Assembly (NCBI RefSeq): GCF_015832195.1
Contig: NC_052020.1
Coordinates: 3,303,254-3,367,253 of the forward strand
Direction: 5' to 3'
DNA length: 64,000 nt
From: Motacilla alba alba
Taxonomy: Eukaryota; Chordata; Aves; Passeriformes; Motacillidae
In this document: positions 56,901 to 63,483 of the stretch, piece after piece
Layout of the letters: each line of letters opens with the position of its first letter
How positions within the stretch are numbered: position 1 is the first letter of the stretch
Translations under genes and position numbers: made by a program
The notes under the pieces: model-generated
What the model saw: the letters and a program-made list of their open reading frames with translations, nothing else
Told to the model about the DNA's origin: nothing
The model's database searches: none

Positions 56901-59590
56901 TGGGTTCCTTCCATAATTCTCAGCTACCTTGGAACTCATTCACTGCCAACTTCAATTGTGAGCAGTTCTTCTTCAGTTGCTTTCTCATGGCCAAAGCAAA
57001 ACTCTGGGCACACCTTTGGTTTAGTATCACAGAACATCACCTGTAACGCTCTTTCAGCCACCTCTAATGCTATAGGCTCTCTGCTGCCATGGCTATAATC
57101 AAAAACTAGCTCAGTAGCAATGCTGAGGAGCTCTCCTGACATCATTAAGGGGCCTGACATAGAACACAGAAAAGTTTTCTTCTCTTTACATAGCTAAGGT
57201 GCTTTGCCATGACACAAACATGTCACGTAGGAGCGTGATTTTATTTTTCTGTCTTCTTCTTCCACACTAACCAACTGAGCATCTCTGGCAAAACTATACA
57301 TTGTCCAGTCCAAACAGGTCAGAAGTGAGTTTTTTATTGCCTCCAAAACTGTCTTCTACATACCCTAAATTTCTAGTGCCTTCACTACAAGAGAGACTGG
57401 TTGAGCTCAGAAGCACCAAGAAGCCATCAATTATTTTCCTTCTGTAAATAAGGAAGCAGGAACTGAATGCAAACGGGGATCAAGAGTATCCTCCACTACC
57501 ACAGCACCAGACAGATTCTTCTCAAGTTCAAGAAAAATTCTTCTGAAGTTTAAAGAGCATAAAATCAAAAGCTACACAAACTCATTCCAAAGCACATTTC
57601 AGTGTGTGCAGGCCTCCTCTCACTTTTGCCATAAGTGTCACATTGCCTGTGTGAAATTTACCTGCACAGTAAGGAGGAACTTTCAAAATGAAACTCTTCG
57701 GCAGTTTTATCTCTAATGGGTGTTGGCTATGGCAACTTGTGCCCATTAGGCAACTTATGTCATGTTGCAGACACTCAGGGATGTACCAGTCCATTTTATA
57801 AGACAGCCAGACAATGTAGGAGCCATAAAATCTTATGCTTAAATGCAGCTTTTACCAGAGAGACTTCAAGCACCTTATTAATTTAGGTAACTTCCTTGTT
57901 TTATCTGTAAAGAGAAGACTGTTTAGCAGTAATTCCAAGGGTTCATGATGGCAGGGTCTAACTCCCTACCCCAAACACTCAGAAATCACCATTTCTGCCA
58001 CAGGAAAAACACCACAAAGTGAGGTCCCACTCAACACCTTACAAGCTCAAAAAAAAAAGAACAAAACATTTAAGCACAGATAACAACTGAGACCAGATGC
58101 AACTTCTATCATTCATCAACTAGTACACAAGAAAAAAGGCCCAGTAATCTTTCTCCACCCAGCCTGAACAACTAAAAGAAACAATCCAAATATGTAGGAG
58201 AAACTGGAAACCTCCTCAGTAAACTAAACACCCAGTAACTATGAATCAGACTCCCTCTGCATATTAAGCGTAGGCAAACAAAGACAAAGAAAAGAAGTGC
58301 AATTTTCGAAGGCATACACCTCTGCTGTATTCTGACAAAATAACAATTCAGTACCGATCTGAAACGTCGCACTATCGTTTGCCGTAGTGTGCTGTATTAC
58401 ATGCTGCAAACACGGCAAAGCTTTAGTAATACCAGACTTGACCACTGGCCCATACAAGACCTTGCTCCACCCTATGAAATCTGCGCTGAGAAGTGGGGCA
58501 AGACTGACAAGTTTTATTGCGAAACTTAACAGGTTTGAGGATTAGCAAAGCCACCGTACTGAAAGCTGCAAATCCCTCCCCGGTCATGTCTCTACAGAAC
58601 CGTGCTCATTCCTCAATGAAAATTTTATATTAAAGTTGCCAAAACGCCACACAAGACCTACCAGTTTCTGCCTGCTTTACAACACTGTCATAGACTATGG
58701 GATAAAATGGAGGGTTTTTTTTTTAAGAGTTTATGTTTTTCTTCATTCACGAGCAAAACTCGACAAACCACCGATGTTTGGCTATGCTGTTTTTTCCCAA
58801 GGTTCCCCTGTGTTTTACCATCGCGAAGATTTTGTAAAAGCGAAGGCACCGTATTTAACCAGACTTACGCGTTCTTCGGATTGAAAATGCTTTAACTTTT
58901 GGAAGGAAACTGACCGGCAATGGCAACCGGTTTCTAGAAAAGAACAAGGAGAAAGGCGACCCGGGGCGAGGACGCACGCTGAGGCGCACTCACTCAAGTG
59001 AGAGCAGCAGCTCCCCCCCGGCTCAGGACGGAACCGGCATCGACTCGGGCCCCACCGAACCCCGAGCTTCGCCTTTCACCGCCGCAGGGTCCGAGCGGCT
59101 TCCTCCCAGCCTTTAAACCTCCAAGGCCGGTCCCTTCGGGGTCGGCCGGCTCCCGTCGGCCGCCCGGAGCCGCGGAGAGCCGCCCCAGGCCCTGCCGAGC
59201 TCACCTGCCCCAGCGGGGCGCCGGGCGCTGCCCGGAGGCCGCACCGCGGGCTCGGCCAGGGAGCGCTGCGGCGCCGGAGCCGGCCACGTTAGACCCACGC
59301 AGCAACAACCACCGCACACACGCAATTATCGGGGGTACCCGCCGCCGGTGCCTCCCCCTCGCCGCGGCTATTTGCCCACCCGTACCAGCCCGCGCCCCGA
59401 CTCACAGTGCGTGCGTGAAGGCGCTGAGTCCCGGAGGCACGGCCGCAAGCCCCCGCCCGGAGCAGTCCACGCCGCGGTCGCCGTCGCAGCTGCAAGGGGC
59501 CGGGCAGGGCGGGGGGGACGCTCCGCCGCTGTGTCCGGCCCAGCTCCCCAGGCCCCAGGCGACGAGGCCAAGCAGAGCGAGGCACCGCAT
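1..59590 (-). CDS. LGR4: LGR4, R-spondin receptor, 5' part of gene (exons 1-10; gene continues off the left edge)
   Basis: LGR4 is a plasma-membrane leucine-rich-repeat receptor with a rhodopsin-like seven-helix domain. In vertebrates it binds R-spondins and strengthens Wnt/beta-catenin signalling by removing the ZNRF3/RNF43 ubiquitin ligases. Ten exons can be joined by canonical splice sites into a continuous frame of 971 coding bases (323 codons plus two bases). As I recall the human protein, it aligns without insertions or deletions. The order is signal peptide, four-cysteine N-terminal cap, then 23- or 24-residue repeats. NxS/T sites fall at residues 68, 199, 294 and 314. Asp137, Asp161 and Asp162 lie in the concave-face region that I recall contacting R-spondin. 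LGR5 and LGR6 share this plan, but the cap and repeat sequences fit LGR4 best. All ten exons are intact, with no frameshift or stop. The span includes introns; only the exons listed separately are coding. Confidence 0.95.
30..160. repeat. G/T-rich low-complexity tract
   Basis: About 130 bases consist almost wholly of T runs broken by G, GG and GGGG on the plus strand (A/C-rich on the LGR4 sense strand). There is no fixed period. A similar tract lies at 6264-6450. Confidence 0.8.
416..484 (-). CDS. LGR4: LGR4 exon 10, 23-residue leucine-rich repeat (last exon in the window)
   Basis: This 69-base exon has a TTTTTTCCAG acceptor and a GTAAGT donor at 415. It codes for residues 302-323 plus split Leu324, beginning [16 protein letters not shown]. 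An N-L-T glycosylation site lies at residue 314. Trp311 differs from the Gln I recall in human LGR4; I cannot say how widespread this is in birds. No exon 11 is present between 1 and 415, so the rest of the receptor lies beyond the left edge. Confidence 0.93.
485..1144 (-). other. LGR4 intron 9 (660 bp)
   Basis: Phase 2 intron between exons 9 and 10 with GT donor at 1144 and AG acceptor at 486-485. It is A/T-rich and unique-looking. I see no repeat family or second gene in it. Confidence 0.85.
1145..1216 (-). CDS. LGR4: LGR4 exon 9, leucine-rich repeat
   Basis: This 72-base exon has a TTTTTCCAG acceptor and a GTAAGT donor at 1144. It codes for residues 278-301, beginning [17 protein letters not shown] and ending SDLHSL. 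The HLYDNPL core is a hallmark of the family. An N-L-S glycosylation site lies at residue 294. Phase is 2 at both ends. Confidence 0.94.
1217..1302 (-). other. LGR4 intron 8 (86 bp)
   Basis: Very short phase 2 intron between exons 8 and 9. It has a GTAAGT donor and a CTTTTTCCAG acceptor with a good pyrimidine tract, close to the lower size limit for vertebrate introns. Confidence 0.9.
1303..1374 (-). CDS. LGR4: LGR4 exon 8, leucine-rich repeat
   Basis: This 72-base exon has an ATCTTTAG acceptor and a GTAAGT donor at 1302. It codes for residues 254-277, beginning [17 protein letters not shown] and ending PLLRT followed by a split Ile277. The GFHSN core is diagnostic of LGR4/5/6. It is separated from exon 9 by only 86 bases. 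Confidence 0.94.
1375..1944 (-). other. LGR4 intron 7 (570 bp)
   Basis: Phase 2 intron between exons 7 and 8 with GTGAGT donor and TAG acceptor. There is nothing else recognisable inside. Confidence 0.85.
1945..2013 (-). CDS. LGR4: LGR4 exon 7, 23-residue leucine-rich repeat
   Basis: This 69-base exon is one codon shorter than the standard module, as expected for a 23-residue repeat. It codes for residues 231-253, beginning [17 protein letters not shown] and ending SLKEL. The acceptor is TTCTTCTAG and the donor is GTGAGT at 1944. Phase is 2 at both ends. The LNYNN core and [11 protein letters not shown] tail match the LGR4/5 family. Confidence 0.93.
2014..3397 (-). other. LGR4 intron 6 (1384 bp)
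   Basis: Phase 2 intron between exons 6 and 7. Short open frames on both strands lack any family resemblance and are treated as chance. No repeat element is recognised. Confidence 0.82.
3398..3469 (-). CDS. LGR4: LGR4 exon 6, leucine-rich repeat
   Basis: This 72-base exon has a TTTTTCAG acceptor and a GTAAGT donor at 3397. It codes for residues 207-230, beginning [17 protein letters not shown] and ending DNLETL. The CFDGL segment with a single cysteine is characteristic of this LGR4 repeat. Phase is 2 at both ends. It is notably A/T-rich at synonymous sites compared with exon 5. Confidence 0.94.
3470..4102 (-). other. LGR4 intron 5 (633 bp)
   Basis: Phase 2 intron between exons 5 and 6 with GTGAGT donor and TTTTTCAG acceptor. 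It is A/T-rich with no recognised element. Confidence 0.85.
4103..4318 (-). CDS. LGR4: LGR4 exon 5, three fused leucine-rich repeats
   Basis: This 216-base exon is three times the usual 72-base module, so it encodes three 24-residue repeats (residues 135-206) with no intron between them. The repeats begin [30 protein letters not shown] and [13 protein letters not shown]. Asp137, Asp161 and Asp162 sit on the concave strands. From family knowledge these positions belong to the R-spondin furin-repeat contact surface. An N-L-S glycosylation site is at residue 199. The acceptor is CACTGCAG and the donor is GTGAGT at 4102. Phase is 2 at both ends. All three repeats are intact. Confidence 0.95.
5044..5140 (+). 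mobile_element. Possible avian ERV LTR fragment
   Basis: The segment begins TGTCCTGGTTCCAGCC and continues with CAGAGTTAATCT and later GTTATTCAATATGCTGGG. This resembles the start and middle of a common avian endogenous-retrovirus LTR that begins TGTCCTGGTTTC, with a large internal loss. The match is from memory and the right boundary is a guess. No coding region is attached. Confidence 0.35.
5524..5552. repeat. Perfect inverted repeat, 12-bp arms, 5-nt loop
   Basis: CACTCGGTCCAC (5524-5535) is followed by TGAGT and by its exact reverse complement GTGGACCGAGTG (5541-5552). It is G/C-rich and stable within A/T-rich intron. Confidence 0.9.
6264..6450. repeat. G/T-rich low-complexity tract
   Basis: About 190 bases of T runs with interspersed G to GGGGGG on the plus strand, similar to the tract at 30-160. 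The downstream edges of both read TTTTTTTAAGAG, which may be coincidence or a shared origin. Confidence 0.8.
11761..11918 (+). mobile_element. tRNA-Ile-derived SINE with CR1-like tail (TguSINE1-like)
   Basis: The head follows tRNA-Ile. An A-box-like TGAGCTCGGCTGG at 11766 is followed by TTAGAGCATGGGGCTGATA, the CCAAGGTC variable-loop region and a B-box-like GGCTCCAATCC at 11811-11821. The acceptor stem is lost and about 80 bases of unrelated tail follow, including GATCCTTCCAGCTCAGAA, which resembles CR1 3' ends. Thus it is a retroposed SINE and not a working tRNA gene. From family knowledge, tRNA-Ile SINEs of this build (TguSINE1) are characteristic of passerine birds. No clear target-site duplication was found by eye. 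Confidence 0.75.
13496..13567 (-). CDS. LGR4: LGR4 exon 4, leucine-rich repeat
   Basis: This 72-base exon is bounded by a TTTTTACAG acceptor and a GTAAG donor at 13495, phase 2 on both sides. It codes for residues 111-134, beginning [17 protein letters not shown] and ending SSLQSL. The repeat is a textbook 24-residue LRR with the LQNNQL core. It lies 1.5 kb downstream of exon 3 on the transcribed strand and 9.2 kb upstream of exon 5. Confidence 0.94.
13568..15040 (-). other. LGR4 intron 3 (1473 bp)
   Basis: Phase 2 intron between exons 3 and 4 with GTAAGT donor. It contains an uninterrupted A run near 14899-14915. No mobile element is recognised. Confidence 0.85.
15041..15112 (-). CDS. LGR4: LGR4 exon 3, leucine-rich repeat
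   Basis: This 72-base exon, with a TTCCAG acceptor and a GTAAGT donor at 15040, is phase 2 at both ends. It codes for residues 87-110, beginning [17 protein letters not shown]. The repeat contains the LAGNDL core and ends KELKVL. One or two residues differ from the human repeat as I recall it (R for Q at the start, T for S), all conservative. No frame disruption is seen. Confidence 0.94.
25296..25991 (-). other. Unassigned 231-codon open frame in LGR4 intron 2
   Basis: An ATG-started open frame of 231 codons lies on the same strand as LGR4. It is longer than any other frame outside the CpG island. The translation is mixed in composition, rich in Ser and Cys toward its C-terminal half, with no signal peptide, membrane segment, repeat or domain that I recognise. 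No poly(A) tract, target duplication or splice signal marks it as a processed copy or exon. It could be chance, a decayed retrocopy or an undescribed transcript. I do not assign a function. Confidence 0.2.
27281..27356. repeat. Three overlapping inverted repeats (serial hairpins) after a T tract
   Basis: A run of about 14 T (27267-27280) is followed by three hairpins. The first has 18-bp perfect arms CCAGCTGACTACTCATAC (27281-27298 and 27305-27322) with a 6-nt loop. The second shares CTGG with the first and has 12-bp perfect arms CTGGACTCATTT (27319-27330 and 27335-27346) with a 4-nt loop. The third pairs TTTAAGAAA (27328-27336) with TTTCTTAAA (27348-27356). Each hairpin begins inside the end of the previous one. 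Confidence 0.92.
28729..28772. repeat. Nested inverted repeat
   Basis: TAATTACA (28729-28736) pairs with TGTAATTA (28765-28772). Inside, GTGTTATC (28745-28752) pairs with GATAACAC (28757-28764) across TTTG. One side carries an 8-nt bulge. Confidence 0.8.
28995..29066 (-). CDS. LGR4: LGR4 exon 2, leucine-rich repeat
   Basis: This 72-base exon lies between a CTTCCAG acceptor and a GTAAGT-type donor (GTAAG at 28994 downward). It codes for residues 63-86, beginning [15 protein letters not shown], and completes split Leu62 at its start and leaves Leu86 split at its end. It carries the N-I-T glycosylation site at residue 68. The repeat pattern LxxLxLxxNxL is continuous with exon 1. It is isolated between two large introns, so it is invisible to simple ORF calling and was found by its LGR4 sequence and phase. 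Confidence 0.94.
30259..30645. repeat. 43-bp minisatellite, nine tandem copies
   Basis: Nine consecutive units of exactly 43 bases occur with no length change between copies. The shared core includes CACTAAATCCAGAGACAG. Two variant classes occur: copies 1, 6 and 9 read GCACTCTCACAC, and copies 2-5, 7 and 8 read GCCCTCTTACAC. A second variable site is GTCATT (copies 1, 2, 5, 6, 7) versus GCCATT (copies 3, 4, 8, 9). The low divergence implies recent expansion or homogenisation. Confidence 0.95.
32328..32364. repeat. TA dinucleotide repeat
   Basis: Two blocks of alternating T and A (ACATATATACTATATATATATATA) grade into an A/T-rich run. It is a short imperfect microsatellite. Confidence 0.85.
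33350..33397. repeat. Short tandem duplication
   Basis: AAGAAGCTGGCATTGAAAC occurs twice about 29 bases apart, each followed by (C/T)AAAA. It is a small local duplication. Confidence 0.7.
34931..34965. repeat. Inverted repeat with small bulge
   Basis: CTGGCACATCTCCT (34931-34944) pairs with AGGAGATGCCAG (34954-34965) apart from a two-base bulge, with a 9-nt loop. Confidence 0.75.
35865..35910. repeat. Poly(A) tract with CAAAAA lead
   Basis: CAAAAA units run into an uninterrupted run of 31 A (35880-35910), then CCCC. No retroelement body is recognised to its left, so it may be a simple repeat rather than a retroposon tail. Confidence 0.85.
38050..38126. repeat. 18-bp tandem duplication followed by T/A hairpin
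   Basis: GTGGTGCACAGAACCACT (38050-38067) is directly followed by a two-mismatch copy (38068-38085). A run of T ending in AATT then faces AATT plus ten A about ten bases on, forming an A/T-only inverted repeat. Confidence 0.8.
44528..44910 (+). mobile_element. CR1 LINE, 5'-truncated 3' end
   Basis: The sequence follows the well-known CR1 3' region. It includes GGAAAAGAGAAGGCTTTGGG, then CCTCCAGTACCTGAAGGG, CCCCATCCCTGGAACAT, GGTCTAGTGGAAGGTGT and a final CCTTCCAACCCAAACCATTC with CTATGATTTTATG as the terminal short repeat. It is an old, 5'-truncated, noncoding copy of the avian and reptilian non-LTR retrotransposon. Confidence 0.9.
44943..45075. repeat. A/T-only patch
   Basis: About 130 bases contain almost no G or C. 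TTATTATTTTTAAAAT occurs at both ends as an imperfect direct repeat. It sits about 30 bases beyond the CR1 3' end. Confidence 0.8.
45840..45915. repeat. C/A-rich low-complexity tract
   Basis: Irregular CAAAC, CCAAA and CAACA units occur on the plus strand. This is the complementary composition to the G/T tracts at 30-160 and 6264-6450. It directly precedes the second CR1 copy. Confidence 0.8.
45945..46160 (+). mobile_element. CR1 LINE, second 5'-truncated 3' end, with A tail
   Basis: It shows CR1 features: GGCTGCCCAGGGAAGT, a GGGGACATTCAAACCCC segment, CACCTGCTCCAGGGTACC, then AGAGGTCCCTCCAACCCCAA and CAATTCTGTG, followed by about 12 A. It differs from the copy at 44.5 kb in subfamily-level details, for instance the block after GGACAC. 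It is noncoding and diverged. Confidence 0.85.
59406..59590 (-). CDS. LGR4: LGR4 exon 1 (coding part): signal peptide and LRR N-terminal cap
   Basis: The exon codes for residues 1-61 plus two bases of Leu62. The protein starts [15 protein letters not shown], a short basic start followed by a hydrophobic run, consistent with a signal peptide cleaved near residue 24. The cap cysteines are at residues 29, 33, 35 and 43 (C-x3-C-x-C-x7-C), followed by the VDCSGRGL segment typical of LGR4. The ATG has G at -3 and C at +4, so its start context is adequate rather than ideal. The open frame continues upstream without a stop to 59815, but I see no in-frame ATG there, so this ATG is the chosen start. 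The exon ends ...GCA CT before a GTGAGT donor at 59405, giving a phase 2 intron. The transcription start and 5' UTR length cannot be read from the sequence. Confidence 0.93.
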
Positions 59591-59985
59591 CGCCGACCCC
59601 GCCGGCCGCCCAGCCCCCCCAGCCCGGCTCGGCCTGCGACTCTGCGCTGGCGCCCTCCGCCTACCGAGCCTGGCCGGCTGCTGAGAATACGTATAAAAAC
59701 CCACCAAAAACAACAACGACAAAAAATTCAAAATAAAGGGGCTCCTCCGTCCGGCGCAGCCCCGGGGCTGCCTCAGCGGGAAGTCAGCCCTCCGCCGTCC
59801 GCCTGCCCTGTGCACAGCCCGCAGCGCTGCTCGCCACCGCTCATCTCAGCCGTGCAAGCAGAGCTCTGGGGAGGCCGTGCCGGCGGCGATCCCGGGTCGG
59901 CCCCAGGGGCTCCGCTGGCGCTCCCGCCCCTCCCGGATCTCTGTCCTGCGGCCGCGGCAGCTCCGCGCCCAGGGCAGAGATGCGT

Positions 59986-60054
59986 ATGCTAATGAGACAG
60001 CCGCACCCGCGCTCCAATTGGAGCAGAGCCGGCAAGGGGTGGGAAATATGCAAA
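59986..60054. promoter_or_regulatory. CCAAT palindrome flanked by two octamer-like motifs
   Basis: GCTCCAATTGGAGC (60011-60024) is a perfect 14-bp palindrome giving a CCAAT box on each strand. ATGCTAAT (59986-59993) and ATATGCAAA (60046-60054) resemble POU octamer sites and lie on either side at about 20 bases. NF-Y and POU-factor binding is inferred from the motifs only. The cluster is 400-460 bases upstream of the LGR4 ATG. Confidence 0.5.
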
Positions 60055-60084
60055 ACACAGCCAGGCCGCAACCAACGGGCGCAA

Positions 60085-60094
60085 GGGGCGGGGC
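60085..60094 (+). promoter_or_regulatory. GC box (SP1/KLF-type site)
   Basis: GGGGCGGGGC matches the consensus GC box. It lies about 495 bases upstream of the LGR4 start codon inside the CpG island. Confidence 0.55.
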
Positions 60095-61105
60095 CCGCGC
60101 GGGCAGCCCGGCCCTCCCTCCCCGGCGGCCACCGCCCCCCGGGGCCGCTCCCTCACGGCGCCGGGACCCCCGGGCCCACGGAACCCCGAGCGAACGGGTC
60201 CAGAGACGGGGCCGGGCCGGTCTGGGAACGAGGGCAGCGCCGGGCCCCGAGACCTCAGGACCATTTCCAGCCCTACCATTGCCGCGGCAGGAGCGGGCGG
60301 GCGCCTGGGCCCGCGTCCCCCCGCAGCCGGCAGGCACCGGCCCCAAACAATGCACGGGAGGAGATAAAGCCGCGCCGTTCGGGGGCCGGGACCGGAGGAT
60401 TCCAGCCGGCATGGTCCACCCATCCCCTGGGAAAGAGCACGGGGGCCATGCCGTCCTTCTGCCTCAGGGACACAAAAAGCACTTCTCACTCCTGTTCCCA
60501 AAGCTGCAGTGACTGCTGCACAAGCTCTCCCCAAAAACGGTTTGCTTTGAAAGAACTGTTTCCTTCCCACACAAAACACTGCCGTGGTACTTGGCTTCTA
60601 TACAGCTCATACATCGCAACCAAACCTGTGCCCGTCTGCGTCCTTTTCTCCTAACTATCTCAAAAAGAGTACTGAACAAAACTGAAACCCCCTCTATCCT
60701 TGTTGTTAGTGCCTTTCATCACTTGACTTTTTTTTAAATGCTTTCTTTTGGACGCTTCTACCCTGCAGCCACCACCAGGAAGGAACCTGCTGCATTAGCT
60801 TAGCTCACTCATGCACCATGCTCCACACAATCACCACGAATCACTGGTTTTCTGCCAGATTTACCCTAAACCAGGACAGGATGTCACAGCAGTCCTTGGG
60901 TAACCAGCTGGGACCTCTCAGCGCTGGCCCGCTCTGGCCCAGACCCCAAAAGAGGCTCTGAGCCAGCAGAGCCGGCTGGCGAAAGCCTGGCAGAGGCACG
61001 GGCTCCTGCGCTGGTACGCAGCCACATGGCCTGTTTTACATGTTGGGCCGGATGCTCTGAGCCTGCCCGGGAGCTGCCAGTCCGGCTGAGTCCCGCCCAG
61101 GCAGC

Positions 61106-61499
61106 TGTCTGTGCCGCCCAGCCTAAAGCCCACAAACGCCCGCAGAGCCCACGCCAGAGCTGAGCAGCCTGGCAGAGACCCTGAGGAGAGAAGACAAAGG
61201 ACTCTGCAAATTCAATGTGAATCAAGTAAAAGCCGTTTATTGTGCTTCTAAACGTTATATACTTCTTACCTTGGTCTACATAGTCACACATTGTTTGATT
61301 TGTTGCTCTGCTTTGTCCACACATCTCGATTAGTAGCTCTATTTTGTCCACGAGGCAGCACATATCTTTTTCTAATTGGTAGAAGCTGCAAGTATCATTT
61401 TACTTGGGTTGACTATCCTTTGTCTGTCAGTAACTTCTCCACTTCTTCTTACATCATCAGCTTTTTTATCCCCAAAGATGACCTTGTTCTTTAGTTACA
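61106..61499 (-). mobile_element. Probable solo LTR of an avian endogenous retrovirus
   Basis: Read on the minus strand, the element starts TGTAACTAAAGAACAAGG at 61499 and has a TATA box TATATAA (61261-61255). An AATAAA polyadenylation signal (61241-61236) and a U5-like T-rich stretch TTTTACTTGATTCACATTG follow. This order is what an LTR shows. The 3' end is uncertain; a CA at about 61107-61106 is a candidate. No primer-binding site, gag, pol or env reading frame is recognisable on either side, so it looks like a solo LTR. No target duplication was confirmed. Confidence 0.6.
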
Positions 61500-63465
61500 G
61501 ATCAGGCTGGTTCATTCAGTACATGTCCATTTTCCTGTAGATATGATCCCACAACACACTTCTGACCATCCTTTAGGTAAATGACAGAAGCACAGACAGA
61601 GCTCAGTGGCTGACAACCTGCCTCTGCCACAGCAGAAATGGGATGAACCCACCACCCTGTACACACAGAGCTCTGCCAGCTTTCCCTAAAGCCAGAAGCA
61701 GATCTGCAGTGGTAACTGAACCTTAGTCCAAAGTAAAAGCACCTTCCAAGGGTGTCACATGGCCTGGTGGCACTTACTTCAAGCTCCTGCAATTGCATAT
61801 GAAAAATCCTGAATACCTGCAAATATGTGGTAAGGCAGAGAGGTCAAGGATGAGGCAGACGCCAACACACAGTGGAGAGACAGTGTCCATAGCACCCCTG
61901 GCCTGGCACTGCTGCTCTGACCACGTGCTGCTCAGCCAGGAGTTGAGGAGCTCACCCCCTTACACTTCACCTTCCAAGGGCTGCCTGTGACAACACTGAT
62001 GTCCCAGAGGACATCCTGTGCAGGGCTGAGATCTGTGCTAATCACACCTTTCCTGAGCTGACTGAGGGGAGGGGAAAAAGCAAAAAGTCTTTGCTTAAAA
62101 AATGGTCACTTGGTGAAAATTAAAAATCAGGCATGTCAATGGTGGAGACCTGAAGATTTAAAATCATCTGTCCCCAAGAAAATACAGTGCACAGTGAGGA
62201 CGCCAGGAATACAGATCCTCCAGCCACCACCACCCCCATCTCCTACATTTCTCCTTATCATTTTTGAACGCTGAACTCCCTTCTAAAAGTGTTAAGATTA
62301 TCTCATCTAGTTGCAAAACTTGTTATTTTCTTGCATTTAGGAATCCTGTTCCTGATGCACTGATTTTATATGAACATTATCACTTACCTGTGATAAAGGA
62401 AGGTCCCTTTAACAACAGGCTGTGTGCTTGTCCTGTACCTTGTGAGAAATATGAAGTTCTCAAAGTGGAAGCTACCCATGTGTGCTATAAAATACCAATG
62501 TTTGCTGTAAGTACAGACTCGGTTATCTTTTGTCCTCCCGGCTGATCTTGGCTGAGGAATGCTGCTGTCAAAGCCATGTTGTTCTAAGAAATGTCAGGGC
62601 CAAAGCCACCATGCATTCATGTCACTTTCTGTGCCTGTGCTCAGGGATAGCAGTGGAGGCGCAGCAACCAGAGCAGAAGGGGAAAAAACCTCAAAGGAGT
62701 TCTCTCAACTTCCTTCAACAAAACAGATGCAAACCAATACCCATAAGAAAAAGTGACCTTTTTTTCTTCCACTACTGGCAAAGAAAAATAACAAAGCACT
62801 TACACTCACTCTGCAAGTACTCTCACTTCACTAACCAAAGATAATGGGAGCAGAAATGGCCCTTGGTGCCTACCTGGATTTTGGAAGACAAATAGTAGCA
62901 TGGAGGTTACTCTGTACAGCAGCAGTGGTACCCTACAATGCCCCCAGAAGTTCTCTAGACAAAAGGGCCCTAGTAAAAGCAGAATAGAAGAGCTTTTTTT
63001 TCTGCATGCTTTGAAGCACTGGAATAGTCTAGCTTTTCCTCTCAATCCTTGCCTGATTTCAATTTTTCCTCTTTCTTTTACCAGCACCACTTCAGATTTC
63101 TTTCCTTAGTGCAGCTCTCTGAAGTCGCCACATTTGAAACTCCTGTCCTAGGAGCAATCCACTTCCCCTTTTTATCCAGTTAATAATGCTTTGCTGTTTC
63201 CAGTTAGTCTGGAACTCATACTGGCAAATTAATACTTTCCTTAGTTTTTCAGCCTCTACCTCTCTCTTGCTGGTACTGATGGATCACTGCTCTCTCCTCT
63301 CCATCAACAACTCCCATTTCTCTCACTTTCTGCTTAGGCAGACACCTGGTTGCAGGCATTTATTGATTTTATTTTCCTTTATAAATCAAACCCAAAATAA
63401 ATTCATTTTCTGTGAAGCTGGCTTATATGTGTAAGATCTACATGCTAAGATATTTTTAAGCTGAA

Positions 63466-63483
63466 AAAATATGGCCATATTTT
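63466..63483. repeat. Perfect 18-bp palindrome
   Basis: AAAATATGGCCATATTTT equals its own reverse complement. It sits in A/T-rich intergenic DNA, and no function is assigned. Confidence 0.85.

Larger units (their letters stand above)
29067..59405 (-). other. LGR4 intron 1 (30.3 kb)
   Basis: The large first intron runs from the GTGAGT donor of exon 1 to the CTTCCAG acceptor of exon 2. It contains the 43-bp minisatellite (30259-30645), a TA repeat (32328-32364), short inverted repeats, A and T homopolymers (for example 35880-35910 and about 39394-39411), two CR1 3' ends (about 44528-44910 and 45945-46160) with A/T-rich and CA-rich filler between them, and the intronic flank of the CpG island near 58.9-59.4 kb. 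No other gene is recognisable. Long stretches such as 46.2-58.9 kb are unique-looking with only scattered poly(A) runs. Confidence 0.85.
58900..60430 (-). promoter_or_regulatory. LGR4: CpG island and promoter region of LGR4
   Basis: About 1.5 kb is very rich in G+C and CpG, in sharp contrast with the A/T-rich sequence on both sides. It contains exon 1. There is no TATA box in the LGR4 sense strand near the start codon, consistent with a dispersed CpG-island promoter. Motifs upstream of the coding start include a GC box GGGGCGGGGC (60085-60094), a CCAAT palindrome and two octamer-like sites. Long open frames on both strands here are a by-product of high G+C. Confidence 0.88.

Noticed and set aside
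59688..59702. TATAAAA-like sequence near the LGR4 start
   Set aside because: It reads as TATA on the plus strand, opposite to LGR4. It could only serve a divergent transcript, for which there is no other evidence.
59402..59815. Open frame extending LGR4 exon 1 by 75 codons upstream, with a hydrophobic stretch
   Set aside because: The apparent start is a GTG codon, not ATG, and I found no in-frame ATG upstream of 59590. The openness is expected from high G+C, and the ATG at 59590 already gives a normal signal peptide.
58998..60654. Several 190-230 codon open frames on both strands
   Set aside because: They overlap each other in all frames within the CpG island, are Pro/Arg/Ala-rich and have no domain. 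They are products of base composition.
60884..61363. 159-codon open frame upstream of LGR4
   Set aside because: It runs through the probable LTR and its flank, including the polyadenylation region. There is no retroviral or host protein similarity.
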